Source of the DNA: CAZTHM01 sp041946825
Lineage (GTDB): Bacteria; Acidobacteriota; Terriglobia; UBA7540
Direction: 5' to 3'
DNA length: 61,564 bases
NCBI GenBank assembly: GCA_041946825.1
Contig: JBHGBD010000031.1
Span: 1 to 61,564 of the forward strand
Below the pieces are notes generated by a model. The model made no database searches. It saw only the letters and a program-made list of their open reading frames with translations, and was not told the origin of the DNA. The translations under genes and the position numbers were made by a program. This document shows, piece by piece, positions 1 through 7,812 of the stretch; position 1 is the stretch's first letter, and each line of letters starts with the position of its first letter.

Positions 1-578
1 ACGTATTTAGCCTTACGGGATGGTCCCCGTGGATTCCCGCAGGGTTTCTCGTGCCCCGCGGTACTCAGGAACGCGCGCGAGAGTCCAGTCAGCTTTCGCC
101 TACGTGGCTATCACACCCTATGGCCGATTTTTCCAAATCGCTCGGCTAGCCGCTGGATTGATAACTCTCTGGTTCTGCACCGGCACGCGCCCTACAACCC
201 CGGACGCTGCACACCGCGTCGAAACTCGAAATTCGAAGCTCGAAACTCGTCGGGCGAATTTCGATTTTCTAGTTTCGAATTTCCGGCGCGCTGTGCAACG
301 CCCGGTTTGGGCTGTTCCGCTTTCGCTCGCCGCTACTGGCGGAATCGCTGTTGCTTTCTTTTCCTCCAGGTACTGAGATGGTTCACTTCCCTGGGTTGGC
401 TCGCACCCGCCTATGGATTCAGCGGGCCGTCTCCGAGTTTTACTCGGAGGGGTTCCCCCATTCGGAGATCCCCGGGTCAAAGGGTGCTTCCCCCTCACCG
501 AGGCTTATCGCAGGTAGCCGCGTCCTTCATCGCCGTCTGGCGCCAAGGCATCCACCGTACGCCCTTAGTAGCTTGACC
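1..578 (-). rRNA. rrl: 23S ribosomal RNA, 5' portion (partial)
   Basis: The reverse complement reads as the start of domain I of 23S rRNA. The conserved GGTCAAGCTACTAAGGGCG lies at the 5' end (about 578), followed by GGATGCCTTGGCG, GATGAAGGACG, CGATAAGCCTCGG and GGCGAGCGAAAGCGG, and at the window edge GGGGACCATCCCGTAAGGC. The gene runs off the left edge at roughly E. coli position 450, by comparison from memory. No reading frame here should be annotated as protein. One hairpin of this region carries an extra repeat block at 221-284, listed separately. No 16S gene lies within at least 900 bp upstream, because a protease gene occupies 1502 onward. Confidence 0.96.
221..284 (-). repeat. Heptanucleotide array inserted in a 23S rRNA helix
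   Basis: Nine consecutive 7-nt blocks read, on the + strand, gaaactc, gaaattc, gaagctc, gaaactc, gtcgggc, gaatttc, gattttc, tagtttc, gaatttc. The first four and last four blocks are imperfect inverted copies. In the rRNA they extend a hairpin closed by CACAGCGCG/CGCGGTGTG. This sits in the domain I helix after the conserved CAGCCCAAACC, a length-variable place in 23S rRNA. The same unit class (gaaactc) recurs in free intergenic DNA at 11862-11917. Confidence 0.85.
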
Positions 579-607
579 ATAAAATCTGCTCAACACACGA
601 AGAACAG

Positions 608-692
608 TCAACGGTCGAAAGTCCACAGTCGAAAGTCAAGAACGGAAATGCCGCACTTGCTTTCGACTTTCAACCTTCAACTTTTCAACTGC
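608..692. repeat. Heptad-period inverted arms in the 23S leader
   Basis: The left arm reads gaaagtc, cacagtc, gaaagtc. The right arm reads gctttcg, actttca, accttca, acttttc. The two arms are complementary and can fold around a 20-odd nt centre, just upstream of the 23S 5' end. It may form part of the processing stem, which is inference. Confidence 0.65.
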
Positions 693-913
693 TCCTTGCC
701 GAACAGATCGCCTTATGCTTCCCGCCTGATTTTGACCCAGGCGGGCGAGCACTGGTAGACACCGCACTATCAGTTGTCAAAGAACCTTGAGTGCCGAAGG
801 ACTTGTTATCGAACCCTCGACCTCATTTCCAGATGGGCCGCTCTTCCGGCCCAAGAAGCTGGGATTGATCCTCCCGACGCATCGGGAACATCAAACTCAA
901 CTCCTGCCCTCCT

Positions 914-1020
914 GTCATTCTGAGGAGTCCCGCTTTTAAGGGCGACGAAGAATCTCTGCAGTCCGTACTTTCGTCACTGCCGGGATCCTTCTTCCCGATC
1001 GGATCAGGACTCAGGATGAC
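914..1020. repeat. Dispersed GTCATyCTGAG palindromic element, copy 1
   Basis: The element begins gtcattctgagg and ends tcaggatgac, so its termini are inverted repeats. Inside are gacgaagaatct and ggatccttc as inner inverted arms. Related copies lie at 24289-24511 and 35902-36004. No coding capacity is seen. Confidence 0.75.
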
Positions 1021-1298
1021 ATCGCCAAGGGCACGCGCACGCTCATTCGCTCCGCTCACTCCCTGCGGAGCATGGGGAACCTTATTCCATTGAGCGTCGG
1101 GGTCTGAATCAGGTGGGAAGTTTCGCTGTAGCGGCGATCCAGAATCGCCGAAAGCTGCGGCGGCTCGTCACCGCCGAAATGGGCCCACTCGCTTCAAGCC
1201 CCTATCCGAAAGCCTTTCGCGTATCTACCTCCTGGGATTTACCGCCGGAACGATGCGAGAGCCGCCTTGCGCCCCCGCCTTCGTATTGGCAATCAAAA

Positions 1299-1327
1299 AT
1301 CTTAACCAATCCCAATCCCAAATGCAA
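1299..1327 (-). promoter_or_regulatory. Possible promoter for the 23S transcript
   Basis: On the minus strand there is TTGCAT, 17 nt, TAAGAT. This is a moderate match to a sigma-70 promoter and points toward the 23S gene about 720 bp away. The spacer is itself repetitive (two GGGATT blocks), so a chance match is possible. Confidence 0.3.
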
Positions 1328-1501
1328 GAGTTTTTTTCATGCCCGATTCAACGCCAAAGGAACGCCTCTTACGCGCACCCGCCAAGTCTCTGACCTAGCT
1401 GTAGCTGTACAGGGCAAAACAAGCATTTCGGTGCGCTCGTTATGATTGACCCTGCAAAAGGATGGATCGCGGAGCAACTTGCGACCATCCTATTACGAAT
1501 C

Positions 1502-2182
1502 CTACCCGAGAAACAACACGACCACCCCAAATGTGTCAATGAAGCCGTGGGCGAGGATGCAGGCCCACAAGTTGCGACCCGACACCATGAACGTCACGCC
1601 GAGAATCAATCCGGCAATGCCGGAGTCGATCATTCCCGAAGGGCCTTTGTAGTAGTGGCCGATCCCGAAAAGCACGGAGACGAAGACGACGCCGATCCAA
1701 TAGGCTCGCGGCGACCGGGCGCCCAGGTCGGCGGCGCGCGTAAGAAGGTAACCGCGATAGCCGATCTCTTCTCCAAAAGCCGCCCAGGTCCAGACGAGCG
1801 CGAGCCATTGGAGCGCCGTCCACGCGTCTCCGGTGATGGATTCCGCCCCGGATGGCGCCATGGCGGGAGGCCAGAAACGAGCCGTCAGCGGATCAATCAC
1901 GAATTCCCCCAGCAATACTCGTAATGCCGCCGCCGCGAGCGCGATCAGCAGAGTCCGCCGCCACGAGGCGGGCCAACGCAGCCCCATCGCGCCCCACCCC
2001 CCGTCTCGGACCCGCAAGGAGATCAAGCCCAGCACGAAGAGAATCGGCACTTCGTTGGGGACGATATGAAAGACGTTGTACCCAACGACAAAAAATGTCC
2101 CGAGCAGAAGTTCCGCGGGGCTCAGCCAACGCGAGCGCTGGTACCATTTTTTCGGGCGGGTCGTGGCGGGAGTAGGTTCCAT
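1502..2182 (-). CDS. CPBP-family intramembrane glutamic protease (CAAX/Abi type)
   Basis: A 226-residue membrane protein with several hydrophobic segments. It carries the three CPBP/Abi motifs: E-E-I-G-Y-R around residues 138-143, F-G-I-G-H with His176, and a C-terminal A-H-G-F-I-D with His212. In this family the Glu pair and the two His form the active site in the membrane. Substrates of bacterial members are mostly unknown; some process peptides or give immunity to bacteriocins. I chose the ATG at 2182, which precedes a basic tail and the first membrane segment. In-frame starts further up (to 2392) would overlap the end of the esterase gene. No strong ribosome binding site is visible, so the start is uncertain. 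The gene lies 64 bp behind the esterase on the same strand. Confidence 0.85.
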   Translation of the reverse strand: MEPTPATTRPKKWYQRSRWLSPAELLLGTFFVVGYNVFHIVPNEVPILFVLGLISLRVRDGGWGAMGLRWPASWRRTLLIALAAAALRVLLGEFVIDPLTARFWPPAMAPSGAESITGDAWTALQWLALVWTWAAFGEEIGYRGYLLTRAADLGARSPRAYWIGVVFVSVLFGIGHYYKGPSGMIDSGIAGLILGVTFMVSGRNLWACILAHGFIDTFGVVVLFLG

Positions 2183-2246
2183 AGTGGGAGTCGGCGTTTC
2201 CGCCTCGCACACTCCATGGGCGATCAGCGGACCGCGGCGCCAATGC

Positions 2247-4250
2247 TCACGGCACCACGAGTTCATACCGATGCAAGTGCGGCGTGTGAAGCTGAAAGGC
2301 CTGGTAGAGCTTTTCGGTTCCGTAGCGCACGTCGGGTGTCCAGGTAAAGCTCCAAGATTCATTTGAGAGTAGGAGCGGGATTTTCGCGCCACGCGGCGCC
2401 TCGGGCGAAAGCCGGATCACGCTGGTCAGCTCCTGAGCGCTTGTCCACTCGAGCCCCTTCTGCTCTTCCAATCGGCCCACCTCGGTAACAAACGGCGAGT
2501 CGGAGTAGACCTTGGCGCGATACCAGTTGTTTTTGTCGAACGGGTCCATGCCCTGGCGCATGCGCACCCAGATCGTGGCTTCTTCGCCCGGTTCGAGCTT
2601 GCCGTTCCCATTGCCTTTGCCTTCGGTGACGGTTCGCTCGACCGAACCTCCGCCGCCCTGGTTACCCTTTTGGCGAAACACGTTCAAAGTCACTGTCCGG
2701 CCGTCGAGAATCATCACCTCGATTGGAGGCGGGATGATTTCCGGGACGATCAGAACATCCAGATTCCTCGTTTCCGTGTGCCAGCCGTCATAGATCATGT
2801 CCAGCTTCAACCGCGCCGGAGCAAAGTAGCCTTCGCCGGCGACGCAGCGCACGCGCATGCGGTCCGAAAGATCGATTGAGGCTCCAGGCTCGATTCTGGG
2901 AATCGTCGCTTCACTCGCGAGCAACTGGACAGTGGGATATTCGGTCGAAAGGGTCACCTTGAGATCCGTCATTGCCGCGTTGCGTGGGTTGTGGATTCGA
3001 ATAGGCAGTCGCAACTCCTGCTCGGGCGGGAGTCGAAGTTTGTCGCTCGAAGTCATCGGCAAAACGACAGGAGGCTGGTCGGCGGCTCCTCGGCCGGTGA
3101 AGCTGAACTGATGGCCCGCGCCATCCGTCGTCAGGGTCAGACGGCCATCGGAGGCGGCTTGCAGAGCCTGGCGCAGCGTTTCGCCGCTCGTGAGGTTGTG
3201 GTCCAAGACGGCGTAGGCCTCGCCGGGTTTGTACAGAGCCGCCGTGGTGATGGTGATGTGGCGGCTCGGCATCGGCGGGCCGTCCGGCGCCCAGCGCCGC
3301 GTGGTAACGCGCAAGCCTCCCTGGCTCACATCTTCAAGGTAAGTGATTCCTGGTCCACCTCCCTCGGACTGCACGTGATAGTCCCACACGCGGAAGTCGG
3401 CGTAAGCATCGTCGTGATTCCAGCGGTCCGGAAAATTATCGAGGCGGGAGTTCGCGAAGGCGCGCATGTGAAATTCAAACGTTTCGCCGATGGAAGTCGC
3501 CCAGTGGCGATGGTATTCATCCTGCCGGTATTCGAAATCGACATCGTCGGCGCGGGCGTAGGCGTCGCGAGTCTCCTCGTGATACTGGCTGATGTAGTCG
3601 CCGCTGGCGCGGACCAGCCTCACCATCGTCCGCGTGTGATTGGCCACATGATCCTTGGGGCGCCACAAAACCCGCCGGCCCTTTGGTCCAACGTAGAACT
3701 CCGGCCCGGGATTGAAGGCCGAGGCGCTGCCAATCAGGTCCGGATAGCGCGCGCTCAGGTAGAGGCTCATGAACCCGCCCATGCTCAGGCCGGACGTGGC
3801 GCGAAATCGGCGGGAGGTCAAGGTGCGATAGGTTCCGTCGATGTGCGTGACCAGTTCCTGGAAGTAGGCCCCGAAGTCGTAATCGCCGCCGCCGTTCTTC
3901 ATGATGTCCCAGGGAGCTCCGCCGTAAAATCCCTGATAATCGCGCGCCACATAGCCATCCACAGAAACTACGATCACGGGATGGGCGGCCACAAAGTCAA
4001 CGATTTTGGGGACGGTGTCTTTCCCGTCGTCGTATTTCTCAAGCGTGTACCGGTCGCTGTGGCCGTGGAAATAGTAAATGACGGGAAACGATTTTGCGCT
4101 CGAGTCATAGTCCGGCGGCAAGAAGATCCGGTAATGGCGTGTCTCACTGAAGACTCTGGAAAAGTGCGTGGCGTCGAAGAAAGGCCGTTGCTGAGCCTCC
4201 GCCGGCCCCAGGATGGCCACAACCGCAACCACGGAGAAGATTAATCGCAT
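2247..4250 (-). CDS. Secreted esterase, alpha/beta hydrolase (esterase D/Fes-like) with C-terminal extension
   Basis: A 667-residue protein with a signal peptide (hydrophobic run, then A-E-A-Q at about residue 20). Residues about 35-200 form an alpha/beta hydrolase of the putative-esterase family (PF00756-like): a Y-Y-F-H-G-H oxyanion strand near residue 60, and the nucleophile elbow G-L-S-M-G-G with Ser156. The region after about residue 330 is not catalytic. It looks like one or two beta-sandwich modules, with a segment typical of CARDB/Ig-like domains around 410-500. The substrate cannot be told from sequence; relatives include feruloyl, siderophore and antigen-85-type esterases. A secreted ester hydrolase fits with the CE15 esterase elsewhere in the window. 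Confidence 0.85.
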   Translation of the reverse strand: MRLIFSVVAVVAILGPAEAQQRPFFDATHFSRVFSETRHYRIFLPPDYDSSAKSFPVIYYFHGHSDRYTLEKYDDGKDTVPKIVDFVAAHPVIVVSVDGYVARDYQGFYGGAPWDIMKNGGGDYDFGAYFQELVTHIDGTYRTLTSRRFRATSGLSMGGFMSLYLSARYPDLIGSASAFNPGPEFYVGPKGRRVLWRPKDHVANHTRTMVRLVRASGDYISQYHEETRDAYARADDVDFEYRQDEYHRHWATSIGETFEFHMRAFANSRLDNFPDRWNHDDAYADFRVWDYHVQSEGGGPGITYLEDVSQGGLRVTTRRWAPDGPPMPSRHITITTAALYKPGEAYAVLDHNLTSGETLRQALQAASDGRLTLTTDGAGHQFSFTGRGAADQPPVVLPMTSSDKLRLPPEQELRLPIRIHNPRNAAMTDLKVTLSTEYPTVQLLASEATIPRIEPGASIDLSDRMRVRCVAGEGYFAPARLKLDMIYDGWHTETRNLDVLIVPEIIPPPIEVMILDGRTVTLNVFRQKGNQGGGGSVERTVTEGKGNGNGKLEPGEEATIWVRMRQGMDPFDKNNWYRAKVYSDSPFVTEVGRLEEQKGLEWTSAQELTSVIRLSPEAPRGAKIPLLLSNESWSFTWTPDVRYGTEKLYQAFQLHTPHLHRYELVVP

Positions 4251-4410
4251 AGATGGATCCCTTCACGCCCGAACAGGCGGGCGAAGTATACGCTATTTGC
4301 CGCCTTCTGGATGGGTGGGATGGAACGCGGGTCGTGGACAAGCGGGTAGTGGATAGGCTGCGGTGATAGTGCTCGAAAGGCCGGAGAGATTCGACGCGCC
4401 CTGCGGAGGC

Positions 4411-4656
4411 CTAGTTAGCGCTTCCAGGAGAAGAAACGACCGGCACAACACGCGCCCGCGCCTCCTCCACTGCGAGACCCTTCGTGCGTACAAGTTGAAG
4501 CACGGCTTTTAGCCGGTATGCGTCCTGCGACGAGTAATAGGTGCGGCCGTTCTTTGCGATCCCCTTAATGATCCCACGCGCTTCGAAACTGCCTAGCTCC
4601 TCGGGCGAAAGCCCTAGTTTGACCGCCAGGCGCTCAGCTAGCATGTAATCAGGCAT
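4411..4656 (-). CDS. Small MerR-like helix-turn-helix protein
   Basis: An 81-residue protein. Residues about 5-60 look like a minimal MerR-type winged helix: a V-K-L-G-L-S-P-E-E-L turn, then F-E-A-R-G-I-I-K and a Tyr-Tyr-Ser wing. There is no effector-binding domain, so it could be an excisionase-type or accessory DNA-binding protein rather than a full regulator. A strong ribosome binding site (GGGGGAG, 9 nt before ATG) supports the start. It follows the ArsR gene by 15 bp on the same strand, so the two are probably cotranscribed. Confidence 0.7.
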   Translation of the reverse strand: MPDYMLAERLAVKLGLSPEELGSFEARGIIKGIAKNGRTYYSSQDAYRLKAVLQLVRTKGLAVEEARARVVPVVSSPGSAN

Positions 4657-4671
4657 TTCGTTGGTCTCCCC

Positions 4672-4995
4672 CTAAACCGTCTCGAGCTGGGCCAGGAGAT
4701 CCTTCACATCAATCAGATGATTGTTGAAGATTTCCTTGGCCGCGTCCAACATGCGGAAAACTGCGGGATCGGGAACTGAGTAATAGACGTTGTTCCCATT
4801 CTTCCTTCCGGTCACGATGCTTCGATTTCTCAACACGGCCAGTTGCTGGGACAACGTGCTTTGCTCTACCCCCAGCCGTGAACTGAGTTCGTTCACACCG
4901 ACCTCACCGTTCCGCAGGGCGTCGAGGATCCGAACCCGCAGCGGATGCGCCAGGGCCTTGAAGAATTCGGCTTTGAAGTGGCTTATTTCGGGCAT
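4672..4995 (-). CDS. ArsR/SmtB-family winged-helix repressor
   Basis: The protein is 107 residues from the ATG at 4995, chosen because GAGG lies 5 nt upstream; earlier GTG (5022) and ATG (5013) starts are in frame. The N-terminal F-F-K-A-L-A-H-P-L-R-V-R-I-L helix and the recognition helix S-T-L-S-Q-Q-L-A-V-L-R are textbook ArsR. No C-V-C metal-binding box is seen, so it is probably not an arsenic or metal sensor of the classic type. An AT-rich palindrome just upstream (5036-5066) is a likely autoregulatory operator. Target genes beyond its own operon are not evident. Confidence 0.88.
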   Translation of the reverse strand: MPEISHFKAEFFKALAHPLRVRILDALRNGEVGVNELSSRLGVEQSTLSQQLAVLRNRSIVTGRKNGNNVYYSVPDPAVFRMLDAAKEIFNNHLIDVKDLLAQLETV

Positions 4996-5035
4996 TTTCG
5001 CCTCGATATGCATCGAATCCACCGACTGCCAGAAA

Positions 5036-5066
5036 GCATATTTGCATATTCATATGTTCATGTCAA
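5036..5066. promoter_or_regulatory. AT-rich palindrome, probable ArsR operator
   Basis: The stretch reads gcatatttgcatattc followed by atatgttcatg. It contains CATAT/ATATG inverted arms and overlapping ATATTTGCATAT, in an otherwise GC-rich region. It lies 41-71 bp upstream of the chosen ArsR start. ArsR-family operators are typically such ATATNNNN-type AT-rich dyads. Confidence 0.5.
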
Positions 5067-5195
5067 CAGATGTTTTGGACGCGACAGTGGGCGTACCGCT
5101 GGTCAATAAAATGGGTCAATGGCCAAGCTGGCTGGAGGTGTAGCAGCCTCCAGGTGAGACGGATGCCTATCAAGGGCAGGATGGGGCTCAAATCC

Positions 5196-6104
5196 TTACC
5201 AGCGGTGGTGGTGGCGGCCGCCGAAGCGGAAATAGCTGAAACCGAAGTAAACCGGCGGGGGGTAATATCCATAAGGGTAGAGTGTCGGAGGACGTCGATG
5301 CGGCACCGCAAAATGGTCCGTACGCCGGCGCAGGTCGCGTCCGCTGTCGTAGTCTGCCTGGTTCACGGGCCGGAAAGCCGGGCCGCTGCGCTGCGTTGAA
5401 AAGGTCACGGGAAACTCCAACTGAAATGTGAGCAAAGTCTCGGGAGGAATCTCCGTGGGGCGCCCGCGTGTGAGGAGCACCCCAACCAGGCCCGCGGCCG
5501 CTCCGGCTCCCGCCCCAATCGCAGCTCCCCTGCCGCCGTCGGCAGCGGCGCCGATCAGCGCACCGACCCCGGTTGTGGTCCCAGCGGCCTGAGCGTCGCG
5601 TCCCTGTGTTTTGCCTCCGGAAGTCTGCATCAACTGTGTGCGGATAGGCATTTGCTGGCCATCGACAAGGACTAACTGGCTCAACTCGATTCCAAGCTGC
5701 GATACGCCTTTGATGCGCCCGGCCTTTTGGGCTGTGACCACACGCCCGACTACTGTCTGTCCGCGCCGCGCCACGACCCATCCGTCAACAACCAGCGGCT
5801 GTTGCAATTCGGCACTGAAGCTGTCCCCGGGTCGGTTCTGATCACTCGAGAGGTATTGCGATGTTCGAATTGAGATCATCGTCCCCGCCGCTAAAGTCAG
5901 AGCCTGTGGTAGCGGATTGTACGCGGCGGGAGCTTCCGGCTGTGGTGCCGTTGGCGCGGGACCCTCCTCTGGCGGCTGAGGCGGCTCCTGCTCATCCTGC
6001 GCAGCTAAGGCCGGCAGCGCAATCAGGGTAGAGATTAGGACATACGTGATGGCCTTCCAGAACGAAGGGCCTACTTCCTTCGCAATCAACCCCTGGGTCC
6101 TCAT
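5196..6104 (-). CDS. Secreted glycine-zipper envelope protein
   Basis: A 302-residue protein. The start at 6104 follows GGAGG by 7 nt. A signal peptide ending in A-L-A-A is followed by a Pro/Glu/Ala-rich linker. Residues about 65-150 form a beta-rich domain, with T-M-I-S-I-R-T and a G-Q-T-V-V-G-R-V-V strand, seen in many acidobacterial secreted proteins. A glycine-zipper segment (alternating Gly/Ala, G-A-G-A-G-A-A-A-G) lies at about 165-195, of the type that packs in membranes. The C-terminus is rich in Tyr, Pro, Arg and His. The function is unknown; an outer-membrane or periplasmic structural role is inferred. It is divergent from the serine hydrolase gene at 6394. Confidence 0.75.
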   Translation of the reverse strand: MRTQGLIAKEVGPSFWKAITYVLISTLIALPALAAQDEQEPPQPPEEGPAPTAPQPEAPAAYNPLPQALTLAAGTMISIRTSQYLSSDQNRPGDSFSAELQQPLVVDGWVVARRGQTVVGRVVTAQKAGRIKGVSQLGIELSQLVLVDGQQMPIRTQLMQTSGGKTQGRDAQAAGTTTGVGALIGAAADGGRGAAIGAGAGAAAGLVGVLLTRGRPTEIPPETLLTFQLEFPVTFSTQRSGPAFRPVNQADYDSGRDLRRRTDHFAVPHRRPPTLYPYGYYPPPVYFGFSYFRFGGRHHHRW

Positions 6105-6393
6105 GTGGATACCTCCGACCAACAGGCTTCAACCCATTCATCAGGCAACTGTAGAGCCACAGCACCTGATCTTGGCTTCAATTTATCATCTTTATTATCA
6201 AGTAGATGGCGGCATAGCCCCATGAGGGCGCTTTGATAGACCGCCGCTATTCGCTGCATTCTGGCCAGGCATGGCCGAATTCGGCCACTGTGAGCGGGCT
6301 CGACTCAGCGTATGGCCCGCGGCAGAACGGCCTCCTTGTTAGACCTTTTTCAGGTAGAATCGCTCGTTCTCAAACCAAGAAGGAGCAAACACT

Positions 6394-7746
6394 ATGAGCA
6401 GACTCCTAAAGCAAGCATGGTTTTTGACGGCGTTCGTGCTTTTGCTGGCGGGCGGCTTCGCGTTCTGGCCGACCACGCAACCTGCTGCAGAGGCTGTCGC
6501 GACGGTTTCGGCCCTGATTGCCAGCCCAACCACTTCGCCCGAAGAAGTCGGGCTCTCGTCGGAGCGCCTGGAGCGTATCGCCAACGTCATCCAGAAAGGT
6601 GTCGATGATGGGCGCATCGCCGGCGGGGTTGCGTTGGTCGCGCGGCACGGCAAGGTTGCATATTTCCAAGCCGTCGGCATGGCCGACCGCGAAGCCAAGA
6701 AGCCGATGCGGACCGACAACATCTTCCGCATCTGCTCGATGAGCAAGCCGATCACGAGCGTGGCCGTGATGATGCTCTATGAAGAAGGGCGCTTCACGCT
6801 GAACCAGCCGGTCTCCGATTTCATTCCGGAATTCAAAAACATGAAAGTCCTCGACCCGCCTTACCCGCAGGACAAGACCTCGCCGCCGGGCGCGCTCGTG
6901 GATGCCAAGCGGCCGATTACGATTCGCCATCTGCTTACGCACACTTCCGGGCTCACCTATCATTGGAACCCGCGGCTGGCGAAAGCGTATACGGACGCCC
7001 GTATGGGTCATGGCCTCATCCAGCAGGAAGGGACAATAGGGGAGGCTGTAAAGCGGCTTGCGACGCAACCACTCCTGTTTCAGCCCGGTGACGCCTGGGA
7101 ATACAGCCTGGCAGACGATGTCCTCGGTTATTTCGTCGAAGTGGTTTCGGGGATGCCCTACGACAAATTCCTTCAGGAGCGGATCTTCAAGCCGCTGGGC
7201 ATGAAGGACACGCAATTCTTTGTGAGCGACGAACAGAGGCCCCGCCTGGCCACCGCCTACACCTATTACGCCGACAAGGGATTGCACCCGATCCTCGATA
7301 AGCAGATCGTCAAGGAAGGGACGCTAGAATACTCGGCGGACTATCCTTACCGCGGCCCGCGAACCTACTTCTCTGGAGGCGGCGGATTGACTTCGACGAC
7401 TGAAGACTATTACCGCTTCTGTCAGATGATGCTGAACGGCGGCCAGCTTGATGGCAAGCGCCTCCTGAGCCGCAAGTCTGTGGAACTGATCAGCCAGAAC
7501 CACGTTCAGGGCAAGCTCGATGAGATGGGTTACGGCCTGGGGTTTGGCGTTACGAGCGAACCTCGGTTCCTGACGGAGCTCGGCTCGGTCGGCTCTTACT
7601 TCTGGGGCGGGTTCTACTACACCTCTTTTGTCATCGACCCAAAGGAGGACATGATCGTCGTTTTCATGGGGCAGCTCCATCCTACGGGCGGCCTCAATCT
7701 CGACGACAAAGTCATACGATTGGCCTACCAGACAATTCAGGACTGA
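6394..7746 (+). CDS. Secreted serine hydrolase, class C beta-lactamase family
   Basis: A 450-residue protein with an N-terminal hydrophobic segment and the beta-lactamase/penicillin-binding fold of PF00144. The S-x-x-K motif is S-M-S-K at residues 115-118. The conserved H-T-S-G-L-T-Y loop lies near 183, and the second catalytic motif is Y-S-L at about 237-239 in place of Y-x-N. Proteins of this kind are mostly esterases or D-amino-acid peptidases rather than antibiotic-resistance enzymes, so I do not call it a beta-lactamase. The ATG follows AAGGAG by 8 nt. The creatininase-like gene follows 66 bp later. Confidence 0.88.
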   Translation: MSRLLKQAWFLTAFVLLLAGGFAFWPTTQPAAEAVATVSALIASPTTSPEEVGLSSERLERIANVIQKGVDDGRIAGGVALVARHGKVAYFQAVGMADREAKKPMRTDNIFRICSMSKPITSVAVMMLYEEGRFTLNQPVSDFIPEFKNMKVLDPPYPQDKTSPPGALVDAKRPITIRHLLTHTSGLTYHWNPRLAKAYTDARMGHGLIQQEGTIGEAVKRLATQPLLFQPGDAWEYSLADDVLGYFVEVVSGMPYDKFLQERIFKPLGMKDTQFFVSDEQRPRLATAYTYYADKGLHPILDKQIVKEGTLEYSADYPYRGPRTYFSGGGGLTSTTEDYYRFCQMMLNGGQLDGKRLLSRKSVELISQNHVQGKLDEMGYGLGFGVTSEPRFLTELGSVGSYFWGGFYYTSFVIDPKEDMIVVFMGQLHPTGGLNLDDKVIRLAYQTIQD

Positions 7747-7768
7747 GGCGAGGCCAAAACCCAAATAT

Positions 7769-7788
7769 CGGCGCTTAATCATGCGCCG
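7769..7788 (+). other. Perfect 6-bp hairpin between two secreted-enzyme genes
   Basis: CGGCGC, 8 nt, GCGCCG lies 22 bp after the serine hydrolase stop. There is no T-tract, so it is not a standard intrinsic terminator; it may stabilise the upstream message end. Confidence 0.35.
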
Positions 7789-7812
7789 CCAACCCTTGGG
7801 AGGTAATAGACC

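Larger units (their letters stand above)
579..1501. other. Non-coding region upstream of 23S rRNA, no 16S or clear tRNA
   Basis: No convincing gene is seen in this 923-bp stretch. Reading toward the 23S gene it holds a possible promoter (1299-1327), a dispersed palindromic element (914-1020), a TTCTTTGACAACTG stretch of the kind found in rRNA leaders (about 774-787), a short hairpin, and a heptad array (608-692) just before the mature 5' end. The region is large enough for an rRNA leader but contains no 16S rRNA. That means the 23S gene is transcribed apart from 16S at this locus. Confidence 0.6.

Noticed and set aside
20..758. Open frames over the 23S gene and leader
   Set aside because: They lie on rRNA sequence or repeats and have no protein-like composition.
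800..870. tRNA-like sequence in the 23S leader (gaggtcgagggttcga on the minus strand)
   Set aside because: The T-arm-like part is there, but no acceptor stem or anticodon stem of proper length can be paired. It may be a tRNA relic, not a gene.
2991..4244. 417-codon open frame on the + strand
   Set aside because: It is the shadow of the esterase gene in GC-rich DNA. The opposite strand has signal peptide and catalytic motifs.
6394..7746. Antibiotic-resistance beta-lactamase
   Set aside because: The fold is right, but the second motif is Y-S-L rather than Y-x-N and the close pattern is that of esterase/peptidase relatives. No resistance claim is justified.
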